This document shows positions 26,401 to 35,553 of a stretch of 64,000 nt of DNA, one piece after another; the first letter of the stretch is position 1, and each line of letters begins with the position of its first letter. The stretch is from NCBI RefSeq assembly GCF_000219725.1, contig NC_015732.1, positions 2,046,001 through 2,110,000 of the forward strand, written 5' to 3'. Made by a program: the position numbers and the translations under genes. The notes beneath the pieces are model-generated. The model had not been told where the DNA came from. It ran no database searches and saw only the letters and a list, made by a program, of their open reading frames with translations. The stretch comes from Gracilinema caldarium DSM 7334. GTDB lineage: Bacteria; Spirochaetota; Spirochaetia; Treponematales; Breznakiellaceae.

Positions 26401-26485
26401 CCCCTTAGTCCCCGTAGTTTCCCCAGCCACCCCCTGTTACCGTTTCTCACTCGCCCAGGCTCCGGGCTTTTTGCGGAGGGGGAGA
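26401..26485. repeat. Right half of a nested palindrome (C), left half missing
   Basis: This segment matches the right half of element A (CCCCGTAGTTT, CACCCCCTGTTACCG, CGCCCAGGCTCCG and the GCGGAG tail) but has no left half; module M lies where it should be. It ends 18 bp before the toxin gene stop. Together 26165-26502 contains only repeat DNA. Confidence 0.75.
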
Positions 26486-26502
26486 GAGATGAAAATTAGG
26501 GG

Positions 26503-26826
26503 TTAACAGCTATTTCTTTTTGCTGCGATAGAATAAACCGCATTATCTTCTCTTATGGAAATAACAATAATTCTCATAATATCCTCATTTTTAACAGTAT
26601 CAAGCTTATAAACAAATCTTAGCCCTAAACCTTTAAGCTTAATTTTAAAAAGCCCGGTTAAATTTTTATTATTTTTGTTACCTAGCGGTTTTCCATATCC
26701 ACCTTCTGTAAAAGGTTTTGGATTCTCTGAAACTTTAATTATTGCTTTTAATACAATTTTTCTTTGAGAACCATCTAATTGCTCTAGTTCTATCTTTGCC
26801 TCTGGATGATATTCGATTTTCCACAT
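26503..26826 (-). CDS. RelE/ParE-family toxin
   Basis: This is a 107-residue protein with the RelE/ParE fold: an N-terminal strand WKIEYHPEAKIELEQLDGSQR, central L.GLFKIKLKGLGLRFVYKLD and C-terminal IMRIIVISIREDNAVY. RelE members cut mRNA on the ribosome whereas ParE members poison gyrase; the sequence does not let me decide, though the basic strand around KGLGLRFVYK with the C-terminal R..VY fits RelE-like cleavage. It starts three bases after the antitoxin stop and is therefore cotranscribed with it. Confidence 0.88.
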   Translation of the reverse strand: MWKIEYHPEAKIELEQLDGSQRKIVLKAIIKVSENPKPFTEGGYGKPLGNKNNKNLTGLFKIKLKGLGLRFVYKLDTVKNEDIMRIIVISIREDNAVYSIAAKRNSC

Positions 26827-26829
26827 GGA

Positions 26830-27150
26830 TTACTCCAGATCAACATCAATTTCCTTTAGATCATCCTCAGAAATATTCATATCTTTCAAAATGTCTTCAT
26901 GGGAGATATAGTCCACTTTTTGCGATAATCTTTTATTTGCCTCAAGAAGTAATAAGGCGTCTTCATATTTTTCCATCATTTCCTGGTATTCCTTTGGGCT
27001 AATTAAAACGCATTCCGGCGCATTATTCTTTACAACTATTTTTATCCCCTTCGTTTTAACTTCTTTAAAAATTTTATTTGCCTCACCTTTATTAAACCGG
27101 CTAATAGGAACTATAGAATCTAAAAGATTCACTGCCTTAAAAACAGCCAT
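26830..27150 (-). CDS. Phd/YefM-family antitoxin
   Basis: This is a 106-residue antitoxin. The N-terminal domain has the Phd/YefM pattern IVPISRFNKGEANKIF followed by KIVVKNNAPECVLISPKEYQEMME; the C-terminal part is acidic and helical, suited to wrapping the toxin. The start is ATG at 27150 (or 27153) after a GGGGGA ribosome site. Such antitoxins repress their own promoter with the toxin. The gene is AT-rich compared with the surrounding repeats, and the pair sits within repeat-rich accessory DNA. Confidence 0.88.
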   Translation of the reverse strand: MAVFKAVNLLDSIVPISRFNKGEANKIFKEVKTKGIKIVVKNNAPECVLISPKEYQEMMEKYEDALLLLEANKRLSQKVDYISHEDILKDMNISEDDLKEIDVDLE

Positions 27151-27254
27151 CATCTCCCCCAATACGCAGGTATTATATACAATATTTTAATTTACATATT
27201 TATTGTTAATTATAACGATATATTTATTAATTTTCAACCAAAACAGTTATACCA

Positions 27255-27466
27255 GTTCCGGAGCCTGGGCGGGTTTTCTACCTTGGACTGGGGGTCCTGT
27301 CTGCAGCATCCGTGCTTCAGCATCCCTGCTGACGCAGAAATCTGGCAACAGAGTTCTGCGCGCATGTGGTAGCCCGACATCCCTGTCGGGCGGGGATCAT
27401 GGGGTCCCCAGACTGTACCAAGGCAGGACCCCCGGTAAAATTTAAAAAACTCCCTTTCCGCAATTA
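27255..27466. repeat. Chimeric palindromic element D with module M copy 2
   Basis: The left part (27258-27299) copies the left half of element B (GGAGCCTGGGCGGGT, then GGGGGTCCTG). Module M follows (27314-27400). The right part (CAGGACCCCC, 27424-27433, and CTCCCTTTCCGCAA) resembles the right half of element E. GGGGGTCCTG pairs with CAGGACCCCC across the insert. Outer arms do not match each other. The stretch 27163-27491 holds no gene. Confidence 0.75.
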
Positions 27467-27491
27467 AGACAGCCTGGCTTTTACCAATTAT

Positions 27492-28061
27492 TCACCGCAG
27501 CGTAAAGGTAAAGCCATTCAGGACGGTGCTGGTGGCCCGATTGCCTCTGAGGATCTCGGTCATGGGCAGATAGTGGCCCTGGTCTAAGAGACTGATAAAA
27601 ATACTTCCCGTATCGGGATTGATAATCCAGTACTCCCGCACACCGGAGCGCTCATAGGCCTGTTTCTTTATTGTTAAATCCTTGTAGGCGGTGGAATCGG
27701 AGAGAACCTCCACAATAAAGTCCGGTGCGCCATGGATGCCGTCGTCTTTGATTTTCTCAGAATCACAGACCACAAAGACATCGGGTTGAACCACGGTCTC
27801 CTCATTTTCAGCCGATGCATCAGGCAGATATACATCGACGGGGGATATAAAGGGCTGGCAAGGTTTCCCTTCCAGAAAATTAAAAAGTGACGCAGCAAAT
27901 TGTAAGGTCAACCGCTGATGAGGTACCCGCAGTGCAGGGCTCATATTGTAGGCCACACCACCGATGAGCTCCCAGCGTTCATCCCCGGGCCAGGCATTCC
28001 GCTGTGCAATGGTAAAGCGTTCACCCTGTTTAAGTGCGGATGTACCCTCTATTTCAGACAT
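27492..28061 (-). CDS. Uma2-family (DUF820) putative endonuclease
   Basis: This 189-residue protein is of the Uma2 family (PF05685), predicted PD-(D/E)XK nucleases of unknown role, abundant in cyanobacteria and spirochaetes. Seen: WELIGGVAYNMSPAL near the N-terminus, VQPDVFVVCD and APDFIVEVLSDST supplying the Asp and Glu of the fold, then KKQAYERSGVREYWIINPD with the catalytic-core Lys/Gln-Tyr motif. A ribosome site AAGGAGG precedes the start. It begins 11 bp after the end of the chemotaxis receptor gene and borders the palindrome cluster. Confidence 0.9.
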   Translation of the reverse strand: MSEIEGTSALKQGERFTIAQRNAWPGDERWELIGGVAYNMSPALRVPHQRLTLQFAASLFNFLEGKPCQPFISPVDVYLPDASAENEETVVQPDVFVVCDSEKIKDDGIHGAPDFIVEVLSDSTAYKDLTIKKQAYERSGVREYWIINPDTGSIFISLLDQGHYLPMTEILRGNRATSTVLNGFTFTLR

Positions 28062-28072
28062 GTAAGGCCTCC

Positions 28073-30067
28073 TTAATATTCTTCAAAATCACTATCAGAA
28101 ACCGAAATATCTCCTTTAATTACTCTGCCACTGCCATTTTCTTCATTTGAATTCAGCGGGATATCAATATTGTTACGAATCTCAGTTGATTCGAGCTTTG
28201 TAACATTTGAAAGTTTGGAGCTAACCCGTTGAGGTTGATAGGAAACCGGTAAGGCTTCTCTGCTTATATTTACTTTCGATTTATTTTCCATAACAAAGGA
28301 TGAGGGGTTCTCTTCCAGGCGCAAATAATTAATTGTTTCATGTAATCGTTGTGATTGGGTCATCAATTCTTCTGCTGTAGTTGCAAGTTGTTCACTGGCT
28401 GCAGCATTATGTTGAATTACCGTATCAAATTGTATAACCGCTTGATTAATCTGCTCAATGCCCGCACTTTGTTCTCGACTCGCTATAGAAATTTCCTGGA
28501 CCAATTCACTGGTTTTTTGAATACCGGGAACAATTTTATCAAATAACTGCCCTGCATTTTCAGCGATGCTGACGCTGCGGGATGTTAAAATTCCAATCTC
28601 CTTTGTAGCTTCTTTTGAACGATCTGCTAATTTGCCAACCTCTTTGGCAACTACAGAAAAACCTTTTCCTTGTTCACCCGCACGGGCTGCTTCAATGCTT
28701 GCATTAAGAGAAAGCATATTGGTCTGCCGGGCAATTTCTTCAATTATTCCGATTTTTTGTACAATTTCTTTCATAGCCTCAACAGTCTCTTTCACTGCCC
28801 CTGCCCCATTTTGAACATCCTTGCTTGCCTGGGTTGCGATTTTTTCTGCTACCATTGCATTTTCTGCATTTTGTTTGATATTTGCAGCAATTTCTTCGAT
28901 AGCAGAAGATATTTCTTCCGCATTCGAGGCTTGTTCAGTAGCTCCCTGAGAAAGACTTTGTGAACTCTGACCAATCTGTTGACTTCCTTGAGCAACTTGC
29001 AGTGATGCACTCTGAATTCCGATGATAATCGAACGAAGGTTTTCCACCATTTTTTTCATCGATAATCCTAGAGCATCTTCTGCTGAAGAAAGCGGTATCT
29101 CTACATAAAGATTTCCCTTCCCAAGTTGGTCAAGAATATCCGCTTTATTTTGAAGAGAATGAATCATCGTTGCAAAGGCTCGAGAAAAACGGTCCTTTTC
29201 ACTTGCAATTCGTACTTCCTGATCCATAATGCCATCGGCAATAGCTAAGGCTATTTTTTCCTTTTCTTGAATATAGTTAATCATATCAATCATTGCACGC
29301 CCTGTTGCACCAAGTTCATCTTTACGGCGGGCTATAGTTCGGAAGGTTTTTTGATCAATATCTTCTAAAGCAATATCCCCAAACGAAATATGAGAAGCGA
29401 CGGTCGTTGTATAATGAATCGGCCGACCGATATGGATGCTCATCAGAATAGTTATTCCAATGATAAAAACTAGGGTTATACAAAAGATGAAAACAAGAAA
29501 TAAAATTGCTCCCTGAAAGGTATGTACAGCCTGGTCAGCTATTTTTTGGGCATTTCCGTTTACTAGATCCTGAAGCTTATCAATTTCATTTCGCATAGCA
29601 CTAAACAGCTCTTTCGCTTTTCCAAATGCAAGATCTCGAGCCTGAAAACGCAACTTAGGATCAGCAGATGAGGCTAATTCAATTACCTTTCGAGCTTCCT
29701 TTTCCCACTGAGATCGAGCTGAAAGATAAGCCTGAAATCCTTCTTGTTCTTCAGAGGTCTTTGCAAGTTTATGATATAGTTCAGAACGGTCGAGAGATTG
29801 TTTAAAATTTTCTTCCCAGCTTGCGAGGCTCTTCTTAAACGCATCCTCTTGAGGGGATAATAACAAGAGATTTCTTTCTGCCTCAATTAATTGATAGAGG
29901 TCCCTATCAGCTTGATCCAAATTATCTATAGAAATGGTAATATTTTTAGCGTAATCATCAAAATGACCAAGCAGCGACACCATTGTAGAATAGCTTAATA
30001 CAGAGATGCCAACCATACAAAGCGCTATTACACTATAGCTTATACTTAATTTATATCCAATCTTCAT
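28073..30067 (-). CDS. Methyl-accepting chemotaxis protein
   Basis: This is a 664-residue inner-membrane receptor that would control CheA. Seen: a first membrane segment (about 8-30), a periplasmic four-helix sensor domain (about 31-185), a second membrane segment (about 186-212), HAMP-like linkers, and a long cytoplasmic signalling coiled coil whose hairpin tip reads [20 protein letters not shown]. Glutamine/glutamate-rich methylation helices flank the tip. A C-terminal tail of about 70 residues follows the signalling domain and ends in an acidic stretch. The ribosome site AAGGAGATG precedes the start. The ligand is unknown. Confidence 0.95.
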   Translation of the reverse strand: MKIGYKLSISYSVIALCMVGISVLSYSTMVSLLGHFDDYAKNITISIDNLDQADRDLYQLIEAERNLLLLSPQEDAFKKSLASWEENFKQSLDRSELYHKLAKTSEEQEGFQAYLSARSQWEKEARKVIELASSADPKLRFQARDLAFGKAKELFSAMRNEIDKLQDLVNGNAQKIADQAVHTFQGAILFLVFIFCITLVFIIGITILMSIHIGRPIHYTTTVASHISFGDIALEDIDQKTFRTIARRKDELGATGRAMIDMINYIQEKEKIALAIADGIMDQEVRIASEKDRFSRAFATMIHSLQNKADILDQLGKGNLYVEIPLSSAEDALGLSMKKMVENLRSIIIGIQSASLQVAQGSQQIGQSSQSLSQGATEQASNAEEISSAIEEIAANIKQNAENAMVAEKIATQASKDVQNGAGAVKETVEAMKEIVQKIGIIEEIARQTNMLSLNASIEAARAGEQGKGFSVVAKEVGKLADRSKEATKEIGILTSRSVSIAENAGQLFDKIVPGIQKTSELVQEISIASREQSAGIEQINQAVIQFDTVIQHNAAASEQLATTAEELMTQSQRLHETINYLRLEENPSSFVMENKSKVNISREALPVSYQPQRVSSKLSNVTKLESTEIRNNIDIPLNSNEENGSGRVIKGDISVSDSDFEEY

Positions 30068-30120
30068 AGGTCATCTCCTTTTCTTTTGGTTAATACAAGT
30101 ATAAAAGAAAAAGATTTTAA

Positions 30121-30339
30121 TGCAAATAAATAGATGAACTACTCCTGGATCGCCGCAACATCCGTTCTTTGCAGAGAAAACTGGGCCTTGCGTTTCAGCA
30201 TCCCGATGACCAGCTGTTCATGGCCACGGTCCGGCAGGATGTAAAATTTTGGCCCCGCAGGGGAGATGCTCCACAACCGAACCCTGCTGGAATCGGCAGG
30301 GCTTGAACTCCCCCTGGGGTTTCAGAAAAGATAGATACT
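30121..30339. other. Intergenic stretch with a possible coding remnant
   Basis: On the minus strand an open frame ending at 30139 reads KFYILPDRGHEQLVIG and then MLKRKAQFSLQRTDVA before a stop. It has protein-like composition but no start codon with a ribosome site and no family I recognise. It may be the tail of a lost gene downstream of the antiporter, or chance. Confidence 0.25.
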
Positions 30340-32469
30340 TTATTTTATCAAAAGATCATACACTTCCTGGGCACTCTTGGCTTGCTGCAGCAGGGTTCTT
30401 GTTTTTTCATCTCCTAGCACAGCCCCCAGGCTTGCCAGAACCTGCATATGGGGAGCCTCTTCACCAGAGGGAGTAAGGATCATAGCCAGAATGTGTACCT
30501 GACTTCCATCTATGGTCTGGAAATCGATACCCCGTTTATGAATACCGATCGCCAGGGTCTGTGTATTCACACCAGCGGTTCGAGCGTGGGGCAGAGCGAT
30601 ACCATGCTCCATACCGGTGCTCATCCGTTCTTCCCGGTCAATGATATCTTTCATTAATTGATTTTTATCACTGACTTTTCCAGCCCTCTCCAACAGGTCC
30701 ACCAATTCTTCAATAACCTCATATTTGGTGTCCCCTTTAAGCTCTGTGGTAATACAATTAAGATCCAATATCTTTTTGAATGCCACATCTTTCCGGCCGG
30801 TCTGCACATGCAATTCCTGACGTAATTTTTCAGGGTCAAAGCTTTCCTTTAATTTCTCAAAATTGCTGTCCAGTTGAACCATGACTTCATGAAGCATCGA
30901 TTTAACCAGTGAAGCATCTACAGGGTCGGTTTCAATTCGAATGGTTTTATCATTGGTAACAAGGGAAAAGGAAATATCACCCTTCCGGATATGGCTAATT
31001 TCGTCCCGGATGCTCATGTGCTGAACAAAAAATCCTTCCCGTTCCAATTCCCTCAGGAAGGTTGATGAAACGAGCTCAGCCAGTTCACGGGTGGGAAGAA
31101 CAATTTCGATACTTTCAGTCTCATTCCCCTTGGCTTCCTTTTTCGTGCCCTGGCCGCCCTTGGTAAGAGCCACGTTGAGCAAAGGCGGAGCTACGATACT
31201 GGTTACCATGGTCATAAGAATACTGACACCAAAAATAGAAGGTTCAAGAACACCTGCAGCAAGCCCAATTCCAGAAATGATCAAGGCGACTTCTCCTCGA
31301 GGAACCATACCTAAACCAATGCGCAGGGCACCGCGGAAGTTGAATCCTAAAAAGAGGGCAGGTAATCCTGCACCAATAATCTTCGCGATGATTGCAAAAA
31401 GAGTATAGACACCACCGAAAACAAGCACTGGAGGGGACAGCATTTGACGGACATCTACCATCATACCCATCACAGCGAAAAAAACTGGTACAAAGAAATC
31501 GTAGAGAGGTTTAGTTTTATCCATGATGAGATAGGCAATATCGGTTTTTGAAAGACTCACTCCAACGATATATGCACCGATAATCATGGCAAGGCCCTGC
31601 ATTTCAAAAAACCCTGCTAAAATGAGAGCGAGCCCTAAGGCTAATATGGGATAGTGGGCATCACCACCAATTTTTTTGAGCCCTTCTCCAAGCTTTTTAC
31701 CAAATACCAAACCAAGAGCGGTAAAACCAAGCCATAAACCAAAGGCTTTTAATGCAATAGACCCAATTCCCCAGGCTGAAAGCCCTCCAGCCTGATGACC
31801 TGTAATTACTGCAACTACACCCATAACGATGGCCAACAGCACAATACCGATAACATCATCGAAGACCGCGGCTGCAAGAATGGTAACTCCCTCGGGAGAA
31901 TCCATTTTCTTTTTATCTGACAATATCCGTGCGGTAATACCAACACTGGTGGCTGTGCTCATAATACCAAGAAACATCGAACTGGGAGCAAAAAAAGATT
32001 GTCCCATAAACAGGGCACCTAAGCCAGCCCCAAATATATAGGAACTGATCACACCACCTAAGCCTATGAGCCCTCCAGCAACGGAGTAGTTCAGAAACAT
32101 ATCGATATCGGTCTCCAATCCAGAAGAAAAAAGGAGGATAATAGAAGCTACCGTCGCAAAGGCATAGAGTACAGGACTCACTGCAAAGCCATCATAGGCC
32201 AGGAAGAGTCCATGAGGGAAACCAGGCAGAGGCAAAGAACCCAATGCATAGGGACCAATAATAACGCCGGTAAGTAATTCACCGATTACCGAGGGCATTC
32301 CAATTTTAGCGGCCAGAGCTCCACCAGCGCGGACTGCAAAAATAACAATACCCAGTTCGAGTACCAGGGAGGTCATTTGCACCGTCAAATCCGATTCGCC
32401 GCCAGTATTTGCAAAGAGCAGTACCGAAGCCCCCACAAGCAAGAATAACATAAGAAAGAAACGTTTCAT
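30340..32469 (-). CDS. CPA2-type cation/proton antiporter fused to a PTS EIIA domain
   Basis: This is a 709-residue fusion. Residues 1-22 look like a signal or first membrane segment. About 28-435 form a CPA2 monovalent cation/H+ antiporter with roughly 12-13 membrane segments, including the conserved FDDVIGIV Asp pair in the ion-binding core. A linker domain (about 440-560) is followed by a C-terminal EIIA domain of the fructose/nitrogen type (about 565-709) with the phosphorylatable His628 in GIALPHAR. By family knowledge the EIIA domain could let phosphotransferase phosphorylation state gate ion exchange; this is inferred. The ribosome site AGAGGTTG is present. It is monocistronic. Confidence 0.9.
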   Translation of the reverse strand: MKRFFLMLFLLVGASVLLFANTGGESDLTVQMTSLVLELGIVIFAVRAGGALAAKIGMPSVIGELLTGVIIGPYALGSLPLPGFPHGLFLAYDGFAVSPVLYAFATVASIILLFSSGLETDIDMFLNYSVAGGLIGLGGVISSYIFGAGLGALFMGQSFFAPSSMFLGIMSTATSVGITARILSDKKKMDSPEGVTILAAAVFDDVIGIVLLAIVMGVVAVITGHQAGGLSAWGIGSIALKAFGLWLGFTALGLVFGKKLGEGLKKIGGDAHYPILALGLALILAGFFEMQGLAMIIGAYIVGVSLSKTDIAYLIMDKTKPLYDFFVPVFFAVMGMMVDVRQMLSPPVLVFGGVYTLFAIIAKIIGAGLPALFLGFNFRGALRIGLGMVPRGEVALIISGIGLAAGVLEPSIFGVSILMTMVTSIVAPPLLNVALTKGGQGTKKEAKGNETESIEIVLPTRELAELVSSTFLRELEREGFFVQHMSIRDEISHIRKGDISFSLVTNDKTIRIETDPVDASLVKSMLHEVMVQLDSNFEKLKESFDPEKLRQELHVQTGRKDVAFKKILDLNCITTELKGDTKYEVIEELVDLLERAGKVSDKNQLMKDIIDREERMSTGMEHGIALPHARTAGVNTQTLAIGIHKRGIDFQTIDGSQVHILAMILTPSGEEAPHMQVLASLGAVLGDEKTRTLLQQAKSAQEVYDLLIK

Positions 32470-32490
32470 TTGTTCAACCTCTGGGGAATT

Positions 32491-32519
32491 ATTCTATTAT
32501 TTTCTCTGTATTAATACAA
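32491..32519 (-). promoter_or_regulatory. Predicted promoter of the antiporter gene
   Basis: On the minus strand, TTGTAT (32514-32519) and TAGAAT (32491-32496) are 17 bp apart, giving a leader of about 15 nt. Confidence 0.5.
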
Positions 32520-32550
32520 TACCGTTAAATACCGTTTGTTTTTCATATTG

Positions 32551-32600
32551 ATGTTACATTGCTCAAAGGGGCAGCTCGCTTTTTAAAAGCCATGTAACAT
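32551..32600. promoter_or_regulatory. Spaced inverted repeat between the antiporter and ald genes
   Basis: ATGTTACAT (32551-32559) has a perfect inverse copy at 32592-32600, 32 bp away. It may be a pair of half sites for the Lrp/AsnC regulator or another factor acting on either divergent gene. The rest of 32520-32738 is AT-rich promoter DNA. Confidence 0.35.
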
Positions 32601-32648
32601 GATACAATTAATTATTCCCATATAATTTACGCTTTTCGTATTATTTTT

Positions 32649-32717
32649 TTGCTTTACTACGTTTTTAGTATATAATTACCCTTATTACGGCATCTAATAC
32701 CTACAGGTTTTAGATGC
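32649..32717 (+). promoter_or_regulatory. Predicted ald promoter and leader hairpin
   Basis: TTGCTT (32649-32654) and TATAAT (32671-32676) are 16 bp apart. In the resulting leader, 32690-32701 pairs with 32706-32717 (11 of 12 positions, 4-nt loop), ending ten bases before the GGGAGG ribosome site. This may be an Lrp-type operator or an RNA structure. Confidence 0.5.
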
Positions 32718-32738
32718 GACCCTCAGGGAGGATAGCCT

Positions 32739-33851
32739 ATGAAGATCGGTTGTGTGAAAGAAATAAAGAAACATGAATACCGGGTGGGACTTACCCCGTC
32801 CTGCGTGGCAGCCTATGCAGCTCGGGGACATGAGGTCTATATACAAAACGGAGCCGGGGAAGGAGCTGGTTTTGAGGATGCTGAATATGCCGCCGCCGGA
32901 GCCATACTCATGTCAAAACCGGAGGATATTTATGGCTTCTGTCAGATGATTGTAAAGGTCAAGGAGCCTCAGCCATCAGAATACCCCCTGCTCAGAGAAG
33001 GGCAGATTCTCTATACCTACCTGCATCTGGCGGCAGATGAGTCACAGACCAAGGCCCTGTTACACAACAGGGTAACCGCTATTGCCTATGAAACGATCCG
33101 GCTCGATGATGGCAGTCTTCCCTGTCTTGCCCCCATGAGCGAAATTGCAGGGCGGCTCAGCGTACAGGAAGGGGCCAAGTATCTGGAACGGCCCTTCGGC
33201 GGCAGGGGGATACTCCTGGGAGGTGTTCCCGGCGTTCAGCGGGGCAAGGTTGCCATTCTCGGCGGCGGGGTGGTGGGCACCAATGCGGCCAAAATCGCCC
33301 TGGGGATGGGCGCTGAGGTAACCATCCTGGATGTCCGGGCAAGCCGCCTCGCTTACCTGGATGATGTGTTTCATGGGGCGGTTTCCACCCTCTATTCTAC
33401 CGATGCAAATATCCGCAGGGTCATCTCCGAAAGTGACCTGGTGATCGGCGCAGTCCTCATACCGGGAGCCCGGGCCCCCAAACTGATTCGCCGGGAACAT
33501 CTTGGATTGATGAAAAAACGCTCCGTGATTGTCGACGTAGCGGTTGATCAGGGGGGCTGTGTTGAAACCACCAGACCTACCACCCATGATAACCCCATTT
33601 ATGAAGTAGATGGTATTATCCATTACTGCGTGGCCAATATGCCCGGTGCGGTTGCCCTTACCAGTACGCTTGCCCTGACCAGCACTACCCTGCCCTTTGG
33701 CCTAGAAATCGCCGAAAAGGGAGCGGAAGCAGCATGCCGGGAAAACCCTGCAATCCGCCGGGGACTGAACACCTACAAAGGGCACCTTACCTGTAAGGAG
33801 GTTGCTCTGGCCTTTAACATGCCCTGGACGGAAGCGGAACAGCTGTTGTAA
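32739..33851 (+). CDS. ald: Alanine dehydrogenase
   Basis: This enzyme interconverts L-alanine and pyruvate plus ammonia with NAD(H) in the cytoplasm. The 370-residue length is normal. Seen: the N-terminal VKEIKKHEYRVGLTP with the pyruvate-binding Arg15, KVKEPQPSEY with a catalytic-site Lys, YLHLAAD with the catalytic His, the NAD-binding GGGVVGTNAAKIALGMGA near residues 173-190, and DVAVDQGGCVETTRPTTH. Next, 12 bp downstream, is an Lrp/AsnC-type gene likely to regulate it in response to alanine. In a fermenter the enzyme may also dispose of reducing power by making alanine. Confidence 0.96.
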   Translation: MKIGCVKEIKKHEYRVGLTPSCVAAYAARGHEVYIQNGAGEGAGFEDAEYAAAGAILMSKPEDIYGFCQMIVKVKEPQPSEYPLLREGQILYTYLHLAADESQTKALLHNRVTAIAYETIRLDDGSLPCLAPMSEIAGRLSVQEGAKYLERPFGGRGILLGGVPGVQRGKVAILGGGVVGTNAAKIALGMGAEVTILDVRASRLAYLDDVFHGAVSTLYSTDANIRRVISESDLVIGAVLIPGARAPKLIRREHLGLMKKRSVIVDVAVDQGGCVETTRPTTHDNPIYEVDGIIHYCVANMPGAVALTSTLALTSTTLPFGLEIAEKGAEAACRENPAIRRGLNTYKGHLTCKEVALAFNMPWTEAEQLL

Positions 33852-33863
33852 GTTACTGGCATT

Positions 33864-34298
33864 ATGGAACTGGACGCAACCGATTGGAATATCATCAGCA
33901 TATTACAGGCGGGCTATGAAAACAACAACACCATAGCCCGTAAACTTGGCCTCTCGGAGGGTACCATACGAGCCCGTATTAAGCGGCTCCGGGAAGCCAA
34001 TGTTATGCAGATCCGGGCTCTTATTAACCCTGAAGTTTTGGATAATAAACAACTTGCCCTGATAGCCATGCGAGTTGCCGAGTCCCGGCTTCTGGAAACA
34101 AAAGCCGAAGAAGTGGCCCGTCTGCCCAATGTACTGTCGGTTTCCATCGCATCGGGACGTTATGACCTGATTGCGGAGGTGCTGGTGGATTCCAACCGGG
34201 GCCTGGTCCGCTTTCTGACGGAAGAACTTTCCGGTGTGGAAGGAGTCATCAGTTCTGAAAGTTTTTTAATGCTGAAAAGCTATAACAAGTTTGTCTAG
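33864..34298 (+). CDS. Lrp/AsnC-family regulator
   Basis: This is a 144-residue transcription regulator: an N-terminal helix-turn-helix (LDATDWNIISILQAGYENNN, then IARKLGLSEGTIRARIKRL) and a C-terminal ligand-binding RAM/ACT-like domain (about 65-140) with SIASGRYDLIAEVLV. Proteins of this family form octamers and respond to amino acids. It is placed immediately after ald, the standard arrangement for AldR-like activators of alanine dehydrogenase, so autoregulation and control of ald by alanine are likely. I see no strong ribosome site, suggesting coupling to ald translation. Confidence 0.93.
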   Translation: MELDATDWNIISILQAGYENNNTIARKLGLSEGTIRARIKRLREANVMQIRALINPEVLDNKQLALIAMRVAESRLLETKAEEVARLPNVLSVSIASGRYDLIAEVLVDSNRGLVRFLTEELSGVEGVISSESFLMLKSYNKFV

Positions 34299-34302
34299 CA
34301 GA

Positions 34303-34331
34303 TTGATGAATGCCCACAGGCAATTCATCAA
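34303..34331. terminator. Bidirectional hairpin between lrp-type and MFS genes
   Basis: TTGATGAATGCC (34303-34314) pairs with 34319-34331, with one bulged base and a 4-nt loop. It lies between two convergent genes. T-runs are weak. Confidence 0.5.
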
Positions 34332-34335
34332 CCTG

Positions 34336-35541
34336 TTACAGCTCTCGTTTTTCCCGCATCCGGATAAAGAGGGGTACTGCAATTCCTGAAAAGGCTAATA
34401 CTGCTCCAGTTGCAATAAAAACAGAGGCATATCCAAAACTAATTGCCAGAGCTGAACCGATAGCGGGACCCAGGGCGCCCCCTGCAGAAGCTACAGAACT
34501 GCGCAGGCCATACATGCTTCCCTGTTTTTCCCGGGGGGTTTTTACCGCAATGAGGGCATTTACCGAAGGCATATTGCCGCCGATGAAAAAACTGCTCATC
34601 AACCTGAAGAAAAGAAGCTGACCCACCGAACGAACAAAGGCTTGCGGTATAGTAAAAAGGGCCGCGCCGCCCATGCAAAACACCAAGGTTCGCCGATACC
34701 CAAAGCGGTAGCTGATTTTTCCAATCAGGACTGCTGCTATGGAAGAGCTGATAGCCCCTGCGGCGATGACAAGCCCGGTGTCCGATGCAAGCCGGCTGGA
34801 TGCGCTGGAGATGGTTTGTAAAAAGAGGGGCAAAAAGGGAGCAGTGATACTTCCTGCGATCTGGTCTGCGGCTACAATTGCTAAAAGCGTCCAGAGGGCT
34901 TTACTGTTTTTCCCTTTAAGGGATGAAAAATCGGGAATAAGGCTTTTGGTAAAAGTTTTGCGTTCCAGCGGAGGAGTAAAATCGTCGGAGGCAAAAAAGC
35001 TCACAATGAGTCCCCCCAGGAGGAGCAGCAGTGAGGTGGCAAAGAAATTCCAGCGGTGACCGAAGTTGTCAGATATTAAACCGCCAAAGAGGGGACCCAG
35101 AGAATTACCGAGAAATATAGCCATCTGCAACAGCCCTAGGGAATAGCCTCGTTCCTCTTCGGGAGATACGGAAGCTACCAGGACTGTTGCAGCACCAACG
35201 GTTCCGGTCAGCATGCCCTGGACTGTTCTGAGCACCAATAGCTGTCTGGGGTCAGTTACAAGGCCCTGGAGCAAGAGAATCACCGCGCCGCCGAACATGG
35301 CGCGCAAAAGCATGGGTTTTCGGCCATACTGATCCGCGAGACTTCCCCAGATAGGCGCCATAACCATCATGCTTACAGCAGGAAGGGATTGAAGCAGTCC
35401 CGTATACAGTTTCACCGATTGGGGGTCCGTAATTCCAAGATCGGCGAGAAAAAAGGGAATAATCGGTGTAGAGGTTCCAAAACCTGCTATAGCCAGAACC
35501 TCGCCAACCCAGACTGAGTAGAGTGTTTTTTTCCAGTTCGT
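34336..35541 (-). CDS. MFS transporter without a canonical start codon
   Basis: This is a major facilitator superfamily exporter-like protein with about 12 membrane segments. The loop motif between helices 2 and 3 is WGSLADQYGRKPML, and the second half has the matching GKISYRFGYRRTLV. The first helix (SVWVGEVLAIAGFGTST, then PIIPFF) is encoded upstream of the first available canonical start, a GTG at 35415. Between the upstream gene's stop and that helix there is no ATG, GTG or TTG. An ACG at 35539-35541, six bases after GAGG, is the best-placed start; I give the feature from there. A start at 35415 would lose the first helix. Substrate unknown; drug or sugar efflux families fit. Confidence 0.75.
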   Translation of the reverse strand, partial: TNWKKTLYSVWVGEVLAIAGFGTSTPIIPFFLADLGITDPQSVKLYTGLLQSLPAVSMMVMAPIWGSLADQYGRKPMLLRAMFGGAVILLLQGLVTDPRQLLVLRTVQGMLTGTVGAATVLVASVSPEEERGYSLGLLQMAIFLGNSLGPLFGGLISDNFGHRWNFFATSLLLLLGGLIVSFFASDDFTPPLERKTFTKSLIPDFSSLKGKNSKALWTLLAIVAADQIAGSITAPFLPLFLQTISSASSRLASDTGLVIAAGAISSSIAAVLIGKISYRFGYRRTLVFCMGGAALFTIPQAFVRSVGQLLFFRLMSSFFIGGNMPSVNALIAVKTPREKQGSMYGLRSSVASAGGALGPAIGSALAISFGYASVFIATGAVLAFSGIAVPLFIRMREKREL

Positions 35542-35553
35542 ATTAAGCCTCGA

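Noticed and set aside
24800-27470. CRISPR array
   Set aside because: The repeats are large nested palindromes of differing length without regular spacers and there are no cas genes.
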